Source: an uncultured Actinomycetes bacterium (GTDB lineage Bacteria > Actinomycetota > Actinomycetes > Mycobacteriales > Mycobacteriaceae). From it: a stretch of DNA of 6,794 bases. Position 1 is the first letter of the stretch; every line of letters starts with the position of its first letter. The notes beneath the pieces were generated by a model that did not search any database, was not told the origin of the DNA, and worked only from the letters and a program-made list of their open reading frames with translations. Made by a program: the position numbers and the translations under genes. Positions 1 through 6,794 of this stretch are shown piece after piece. Location: contig CAIWCQ010000349.1 of NCBI GenBank assembly GCA_903911165.1, forward strand, positions 1 to 6,794, read 5' to 3'.

Positions 1-593
1 GACGGCAGCAGTTGCGGGCCGCGTCGCTGTGACAGCGGATGGCCGGTGACGAGTGCGTCGCCAGCCACCAGCACGCCGTCAACCACATACGAGCAGTGCC
101 CGCTGGTGTGCCCGGGCGTCGGTAGTGCCCTCGGCCGGCCGGGCAGGGTCGCGGCGATCTCGGCGGTCAGTGCCCGGGCAGCGGGTATGCCCTCACGTAC
201 CAGGCCTCCCTTGGCCGCCACCTGCGCCGACCACCGCAGCCACCTCGGCCGCCAGGCCTGGGTCACCAGTGCAGCCGGGGACGCCTGCTCGAGGTAGTCG
301 CGACGGGCGTGGGCCACTTCTGCGGGATGGCAATACACCGGCGTGCCGTGGGTTTTGGCGAACCAGATCGCGGAGCCTAGGTGATCGATGTGGGCGTGCG
401 TCAGCAGGATCGCGGTGAGATCCTCGGGTCCGAAACCCAGGCTGCGCAGCGATGTCAGCACATCGTCACGATTGCCCGGAAAGCCGGCGTCGATCAGCAT
501 TACCCCCGAACTGTCGGCCACGATCGTCCAGTTGACCAGCTCGGTCCGCACCAGATGCACGGTCGCGGTAACGGCGGTCAACACCGGGGCCAT
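1..593 (-). CDS. Metallo-beta-lactamase-fold hydrolase, C-terminus cut by window edge (Rv0406c-like)
   Basis: Reading the minus strand from the ATG at 593-591 gives 197 codons without a stop, running off the left edge. The protein begins MAPVLTAVTATVHLVRTELV. The metal-binding signature THAHIDH gives H66, H68, D70 and H71. GHTSGH supplies H162, and VAGDA supplies D179, the usual bridging aspartate. The last histidine ligand would lie beyond the edge. I recall the M. tuberculosis counterpart as about 270 residues, so roughly 75 are missing. No signal peptide or membrane segment is seen, so it is probably a cytoplasmic zinc hydrolase of the glyoxalase II/lactonase type rather than an antibiotic-degrading lactamase. 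The substrate is unknown. It is divergent from fgd1, with 38 bases between starts. The start is supported by a -10 hexamer placed for leaderless transcription. The family is secure; the function is not. Confidence 0.9.
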   Translation of the reverse strand, partial: MAPVLTAVTATVHLVRTELVNWTIVADSSGVMLIDAGFPGNRDDVLTSLRSLGFGPEDLTAILLTHAHIDHLGSAIWFAKTHGTPVYCHPAEVAHARRDYLEQASPAALVTQAWRPRWLRWSAQVAAKGGLVREGIPAARALTAEIAATLPGRPRALPTPGHTSGHCSYVVDGVLVAGDALVTGHPLSQRRGPQLLP

Positions 594-599
594 GTCCGC

Positions 600-605
600 A
601 GTGTA
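600..605 (-). promoter_or_regulatory. Candidate -10 element for leaderless transcription of the MBL-fold gene
   Basis: On the minus strand the hexamer TACACT fits the mycobacterial SigA-type -10 consensus TANNNT. It is followed by exactly six bases (GCGGAC) and then the ATG at 593. That spacing would put the transcription start on the A of the start codon, the typical arrangement of a leaderless mycobacterial mRNA. No purine-rich Shine-Dalgarno sequence is close to the ATG, which agrees. The gap (594-631) must also hold the 5' signals of fgd1. I see no convincing TANNNT for fgd1 on the plus strand, so its promoter may lie inside the hydrolase gene. Confidence 0.45.
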
Positions 606-631
606 AGTAGGCCTGGGGTAGAAACGTGGGT

Positions 632-1642
632 GTGGCTGAACTGAGGTTGGGATACAAGGCGTCGGCGGAGCAGTTCGCGCCGCGCGAGTTGGTCGAGTTG
701 GGTGTGCTGGCCGAGGCGCACGGCATGGACAGTGCGTCGGTGAGCGATCACTTCCAGCCCTGGCGCCACGAAGGCGGGCACGCGCCGTTCGCGCTGTCGT
801 GGCTGACTGCCGTCGGGGAGCGCACCAAGCGGATCACCCTCGGCACCTCGGTGCTGACGCCGACGTTCCGGTACAACCCCGCCGTGATGGCCCAGGCCTT
901 CGCCACCATGGGGTGCCTCTATCCCGGGCGGATCTTCCTCGGGGTCGGCACCGGCGAGGCACTCAACGAGATCGCCACCGGATTCACCGGCGAGTGGCCG
1001 GAATTCAAGGAGCGCTTCGCCCGGCTGCGCGAGTCGGTCCGGTTGATGCGCGAATTGTGGCGCGGCGAGCGGACGGACTTCGACGGCGACTACTACCACC
1101 TCAAGGGCGCCACCCTCTACGACGTTCCCGCCGAGGGAGTGCCGGTGTACATCGCGGCCGGCGGACCGGCGGTGGCCAAGTACGCCGGCCGGGCCGGCGA
1201 CGGTTTCATCTGCACCTCCGGCAAGGGCGAGGAGCTCTACACCGAGAAGCTGATCCCGGCCGTCCTGGAAGGGGCTGCGCTGTCGGAGCGCAATGCCGCC
1301 GACATCGACAAGATGATCGAGATCAAGATCTCCTACGACACCGATCCCCAAGCGGCGCTGGACAACTGTCGGTTCTGGGCGCCGCTGTCGCTGACCCCGG
1401 AGCAAAAGCACAGCGTGTCCGATCCGATGGAGATGGAGCGCCTCGCTGATGAGTTGCCCATCGAGCAGGTCGCCCGGCGCTGGATCGTGTCCTCCGATCC
1501 TGACGAGGCCGTGGAGAAGGTAGCCGACTACCTCAAGTACGGGCTCAACCATCTGGTCTTCCACGCGCCCGGCCACGATCAGCGCCGGTTCCTGGAACTC
1601 TTCGAGCGCGATCTGGCGCCTCGGCTTCGCAAACTGGGCTAA
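632..1642 (+). CDS. fgd1: F420-dependent glucose-6-phosphate dehydrogenase
   Basis: This cytoplasmic luciferase-like (TIM-barrel) oxidoreductase converts glucose-6-phosphate plus F420 to 6-phosphogluconolactone plus F420H2. F420H2 serves F420-dependent reductases, including Ddn, which activates nitroimidazole prodrugs. Starting at GTG 632 the protein has 336 residues, the length I recall for M. tuberculosis Fgd1, and begins [15 protein letters not shown]. With this numbering the known active-site and binding residues fall in register: H40 and W44 (SDHFQPW), E109 (GTGEALNE), K198 (TSGKGEE), K259 (EQKHS) and R283 (ARRW). An in-frame GTG at 626 would add two residues (MGV). It sits better behind the weak GGGG at 615-618, so the start is not fully settled. 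The gene is intact and ends in TAA. It is probably cotranscribed with pta, 30 bases downstream. Confidence 0.97.
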   Translation: MAELRLGYKASAEQFAPRELVELGVLAEAHGMDSASVSDHFQPWRHEGGHAPFALSWLTAVGERTKRITLGTSVLTPTFRYNPAVMAQAFATMGCLYPGRIFLGVGTGEALNEIATGFTGEWPEFKERFARLRESVRLMRELWRGERTDFDGDYYHLKGATLYDVPAEGVPVYIAAGGPAVAKYAGRAGDGFICTSGKGEELYTEKLIPAVLEGAALSERNAADIDKMIEIKISYDTDPQAALDNCRFWAPLSLTPEQKHSVSDPMEMERLADELPIEQVARRWIVSSDPDEAVEKVADYLKYGLNHLVFHAPGHDQRRFLELFERDLAPRLRKLG

Positions 1643-1672
1643 CCGGCGGGCCGAGTAGGGGATGCTGTCGTC

Positions 1673-3754
1673 GTGACAACTGGTCGCCCCGCGAAGGGCC
1701 CCATCTCCATCTACGTCGCCTCGCCGGAAGGCGAGACCGGCAAGTCCACCATCGCCTTGGGCATCGTGCACCGGCTCTCGGCGATGGTGCCGAGGGTCGG
1801 GGTGTTCCGGCCGATCACCCGCCGCGAGGACACCGACTACATCCTCGAGTTGCTGCTGGCCTCCAGCAGTGCCGGGCTTTCCTACTCCGACTGCGTCGGC
1901 GTGAGCTATCAGCGCCTGCATTCCGACACCGACTCCGCGATCGCCGACATCGTCGACCGCTACCACGACGTCGCCGACCGGTGCGACGCCGTAGTGATTG
2001 TCGGCTCCGACTACACCGATGTCGCCACCCCCACCGAACTCAGTGTCAACGCCCGCATCGCCGTCAACCTCGGCGCGCCGGTGGTGCTGTCGGTGCGCGG
2101 GTTCGGCCGCACTCCTGAGGAGATCGCTGAGGCCATCGAACTGTGCCTGGCCGAGTTGAACGCCCAGCACGCTCACACCGCGGCCGTGGTCGCCAACCGC
2201 TGCGAGCCCGACAAGATGGCGGCGGTCGCCCGCGCCTGCGAAGGTCTGGGACCGCGGGTGTACGTGCTTCCCGAGGAGCCCCTGCTGGTGGCACCGACCG
2301 TCGCCGAACTGTGTTCGGCGGTTACCGGCACAGTCGTACACGGCGACGCCTCCCTGATGGCGCGCGAGGTGATGGACGTGATGGTGGCTGGCATGACCGC
2401 CGATCACGTGCTCGAGCGGCTCAGCGAAGGTGCCGCCGTGATCACCCCGGGTGACCGCTCCGACGTCGTGCTCGCGGTGGCCAGCGCGCACGCCGCGGAG
2501 GGATTTCCGTCGATGTCGGCGATCATCCTCAACGGCGGGCTGCCCCTGCATCGAGAGGTCGCTCGGTTGGTCACCGGCCTGGGTCTGCGGCTGCCGGTCA
2601 TCGCCACCGACCTGGATACCTTCGCAACCGCCAGTGCGGTGGCGAACACCCGCGGTCGGGTGACGGCGGACTCGCAGACGAAGATCGATACCGCGATCGA
2701 ACTCATGGAGCGCCACGTCGACGTCGGGGATCTGCTTGCGCGGCTGGCAATCCCCATCCCCACGGTGACCACGCCACAGATGTTCGCCTACCAGCTCATG
2801 GAACGCGCCCGCGCCGATCGGCGGCGCATTGTGCTACCCGAGGGCGACGACGACCGCATCCTGCAGGCGGCCGGCCGTATCCTGCGCCGTGGACTCGCCG
2901 ACCTGACAATCCTCGGCGATGAACCCCAGGTGCGTTCCCGCGCAGCGGAACTCGGTGTCGACCTCGGTGCAGCGACGGTCATCGATCCCCGCACCAGCGA
3001 GTTGTGTGAACAGTTCGCCGCCCAGTACGCCGAACTTCGCAAGCACAAGGGCGTCACGCTTGAGCAGGCGCGCGAGACCATCTGCGACGTGTCCTACTTC
3101 GGCACCATGCTGGTACACAACGACATCGTTGACGGTATGGTCTCTGGCGCCGCCCACACCACCGCACATACCGTGAAACCTGCCTTCGAGATCATCAAGA
3201 CCCAGCTCGGCGTCTCCACGGTGTCCAGTATTTTTCTGATGTGCCTGTCCGACCGCGTGCTCGCCTATGGAGACTGCGCGATCGTGCCGGATCCCTCCGC
3301 CGAGGAACTCGCCGATATCGCAATCAGCTCGGCCCGGACCGCCGCCCAGTTCGGTATCGATCCACGGGTAGCAATGTTGAGCTACTCCACTGGTGAGTCC
3401 GGCAGCGGGGCCGGCGTCGATAAGGTCAGGGCTGCAACCGAACTCGTGCGACAGCGCGATCCCCAACTGCTCGTAGAGGGTCCGATTCAGTACGACGCCG
3501 CCGTCGACCCGACCGTGGCCGAGGCCAAGATGCCGGACTCGACTGTTGCCGGCCGGGCCACCGTGCTGATCTTTCCCGACCTCAACACCGGCAATAACAC
3601 CTACAAGGCGGTGCAGCGCAGTGCGGGTGCGATCGCGATCGGTCCGGTCCTGCAGGGACTCAATAAGCCGGTCAACGACCTTTCCCGTGGTGCGTTGGTC
3701 GAGGACATCGTCTACACCGTCGCGATCACCGCAATCCAGGCTCAGGGCATTTGA
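1673..3754 (+). CDS. pta: Phosphate acetyltransferase, long form with N-terminal P-loop and DRTGG domains
   Basis: Pta reversibly converts acetyl-CoA and phosphate to acetyl phosphate and CoA in the cytoplasm. The 693 residues match the long, three-domain class. First comes a dethiobiotin-synthetase-like P-loop domain (about 1-200), with the Walker A segment [10 protein letters not shown] at 17-26. Next is a DRTGG-type regulatory domain (about 215-325), with GDRSD at 260-264. Last is the catalytic PTA_PTB domain (about 370-690). Catalytic-domain landmarks are [11 protein letters not shown] from 386, [14 protein letters not shown] at 487-500, [10 protein letters not shown] at 570-579, FPDLNTGNN, and KPVNDLSRG at 665-673. 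Position 502 is Lys in TVKPAFEII, where TVRPAL is usual. The start is GTG; no other start exists in frame after the fgd1 stop, and GGGG near 1658-1661 is a distant ribosome site. Its stop overlaps the ackA start, indicating coupled translation. Confidence 0.97.
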   Translation: MTTGRPAKGPISIYVASPEGETGKSTIALGIVHRLSAMVPRVGVFRPITRREDTDYILELLLASSSAGLSYSDCVGVSYQRLHSDTDSAIADIVDRYHDVADRCDAVVIVGSDYTDVATPTELSVNARIAVNLGAPVVLSVRGFGRTPEEIAEAIELCLAELNAQHAHTAAVVANRCEPDKMAAVARACEGLGPRVYVLPEEPLLVAPTVAELCSAVTGTVVHGDASLMAREVMDVMVAGMTADHVLERLSEGAAVITPGDRSDVVLAVASAHAAEGFPSMSAIILNGGLPLHREVARLVTGLGLRLPVIATDLDTFATASAVANTRGRVTADSQTKIDTAIELMERHVDVGDLLARLAIPIPTVTTPQMFAYQLMERARADRRRIVLPEGDDDRILQAAGRILRRGLADLTILGDEPQVRSRAAELGVDLGAATVIDPRTSELCEQFAAQYAELRKHKGVTLEQARETICDVSYFGTMLVHNDIVDGMVSGAAHTTAHTVKPAFEIIKTQLGVSTVSSIFLMCLSDRVLAYGDCAIVPDPSAEELADIAISSARTAAQFGIDPRVAMLSYSTGESGSGAGVDKVRAATELVRQRDPQLLVEGPIQYDAAVDPTVAEAKMPDSTVAGRATVLIFPDLNTGNNTYKAVQRSAGAIAIGPVLQGLNKPVNDLSRGALVEDIVYTVAITAIQAQGI
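3744..3747 (+). promoter_or_regulatory. Ribosome binding site choosing the ackA start
   Basis: AGGG lies inside the last codons of pta, six bases before the ATG at 3754. That is good spacing for a Shine-Dalgarno core. The competing in-frame TTG at 3751 would be only three bases from it. This favours ATG 3754 as the ackA start, giving a 1-base overlap (TGATG) with the pta stop. Confidence 0.55.
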
Positions 3755-4871
3755 TGACCGGTACCGTCCTGGTTCTCAACTCGGGGTCGTCGTCGCTGAA
3801 ATACTCTCTGGTGCAACCCGATACCGGTGATTCATTGGTTGACGGGATCATCGAACGGATCGGCGAGGACGGTGGAGTCGCCGATCACGAGGCCGCGCTG
3901 CGAGCGGTGTTCGAGGTGTTGGCACCGGGCGGGCGGGATCTGGCAGATCTTCAGCTGGTGGCTGTCGGCCATCGGGTGGTTCACGGTGGCCCTGATCTTT
4001 ATCGGCCGACAATCATCGACGCCGATCTGATTGAAGCGCTGCGGGAATTGGCTCCGTTGGCACCCCTGCACAACCCGCCCGCGGTGCTGGGCATCGAAGT
4101 AGCTCTCCGGATACTCCCGGATCTGCCGCACGTTGCCGTATTCGACACCGCGTTCTTTCACGATCTGCCGCCGGCGGCGGCGACCTACGCGATCGACCGC
4201 GAGATCGCGGCACGCTGGAAGATCCGCCGATATGGCTTTCATGGAACATCGCATCGGTTCGTCAGCGAGCAGGCCGCCGGGTTCCTCGGGGTACCCCTCG
4301 ACTCGCTTAACCAGATCGTGCTGCATCTGGGAAATGGCGCGTCGGCCTCGGCGATCGCTGGTGGCCGTCCGGTCGACACCTCGATGGGTCTCACCCCGCT
4401 GGAGGGACTGGTGATGGGCAGCCGATCCGGTGACATCGATCCAGGCATCATCGGCTACCTCTGGCGTGAGGCCGACATGGCGGTCGATGAGATCGAGACG
4501 ATGCTCAACCGGCACTCCGGGATGCTGGGGCTCAGTGGCGAGACGGATTTCCGCGCGGTCCACACCCGTATCGAGGCCGGTGATGAGGCGGCGAGACTTG
4601 CTTACGAGGTCTATATCCACCGGCTGCGCAAGTACATCGGTGGATATCTCGCCGTGCTCGGGAGAACCGACGTGATCACGTTCACCGCCGGCGTTGGAGA
4701 GAATGACGCGAAGGTCCGCCGGGATGCGTTGCGCGGCGTGGAAAGTCTTGGCATCGAACTCGACGACACGCTCAACGAGGACCCAGCACGCGGCCCACGT
4801 CGGATATCGGCGGAAACCTCGCGGATCACGGTTCTGGTGATCCCCACCGACGAGGAACTCGCTATTGCCCG

Positions 4872-4893
<22 letters not shown>
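3754..4893 (+). CDS. ackA: Acetate kinase
   Basis: AckA converts acetyl phosphate and ADP to acetate and ATP, or the reverse, completing the Pta-AckA route in the cytoplasm. The protein has 379 residues, normal for the ASKHA-fold acetate kinase family. Visible motifs in order are the N-terminal phosphate-binding [11 protein letters not shown] (7-17), GHRVVHGG (72-79, R74), VFDTAFFHD (catalytic D131), [35 protein letters not shown] (R224), FTAGVGEND (310-318) and [10 protein letters not shown] (364-373), the segment that carries the Mg-binding Glu in characterised enzymes. R74, D131 and R224 correspond to R91, D148 and R241 of the Methanosarcina thermophila enzyme by motif. ATG 3754 is preferred over TTG 3751 because of the AGGG spacing and the stop/start overlap. 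The tail is short and Ala-rich. The gene is intact and ends 10 bases from the convergent pknG stop. Confidence 0.97.

Positions 4894-6794
<1,901 letters not shown>

Noticed and set aside
605..631. Possible fgd1 -10 elements such as TAAGTA (605-610) and TAGAAA (619-624).
   Set aside because: None has the conserved final T of TANNNT at a sensible distance from either GTG start, so I do not call a promoter for fgd1.
46..644. Several short plus-strand open frames over the MBL-fold gene.
   Set aside because: The minus strand reads as an unbroken metallo-beta-lactamase-fold protein with all expected early metal motifs, so the plus-strand frames are shadows.
1662..1676. Micro-ORF ATG-CTG-TCG-TCG-TGA overlapping the pta GTG start, possibly a leader peptide.
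   Set aside because: Only four codons, and the purine run ends immediately before the ATG with no usable spacing. Such overlaps are frequent by chance, and nothing shows it is translated.
578..2716. Very long open frame (712 codons) on the minus strand opposite fgd1 and pta.
   Set aside because: It lies antisense to two confidently identified genes, has a low-complexity Gly/His/Asp/Val/Arg composition with no domain motif, and crosses gene boundaries. It is the usual GC-rich shadow frame.
3832..4620. 262-codon minus-strand open frame opposite ackA.
   Set aside because: The ackA strand carries every acetate kinase motif in order. The antisense frame shows no recognisable fold and no ribosome site, and is a compositional shadow.

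Overview
The window is high-GC DNA carrying a conserved mycobacterial chromosomal block. Gene content and order are those I recall for Mycobacterium tuberculosis Rv0406c, fgd1 (Rv0407), pta (Rv0408), ackA (Rv0409) and pknG (Rv0410c). The proteins are clearly diverged from the M. tuberculosis ones, so I infer another mycobacterium, possibly a Mycolicibacterium-type rapid grower. The species cannot be fixed from the sequence alone.

Layout: a metallo-beta-lactamase-fold hydrolase lies on the minus strand at 1-593, cut by the left edge. A 38-base divergent gap follows. Three plus-strand genes come next: fgd1 (632-1642), pta (1673-3754) and ackA (3754-4893). They are separated by 30 bases and by a 1-base stop/start overlap, and look like one transcription unit. 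After a 10-base convergent gap, pknG (4904-6794) lies on the minus strand and is cut by the right edge. Coding density is almost total. No tRNA, rRNA, CRISPR array, insertion sequence, phage gene or attachment site is visible.

Function: Fgd1 oxidises glucose-6-phosphate with cofactor F420 and is the main source of F420H2 in mycobacteria. Pta and AckA interconvert acetyl-CoA, acetyl phosphate and acetate, yielding or consuming ATP. PknG is a soluble Ser/Thr kinase with a rubredoxin-like metal site and TPR repeats. It controls 2-oxoglutarate/glutamate flux through GarA and, in pathogens, affects phagosome maturation. The region therefore joins redox-cofactor supply, acetate overflow and a metabolic sensor kinase.

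I found no new system. The points that merit a second look are small: a well-placed leaderless promoter for the hydrolase, a Lys where Pta proteins usually have a conserved Arg, an extra Cys beside the PknG metal site, and an inverted repeat spanning the two convergent stop codons.
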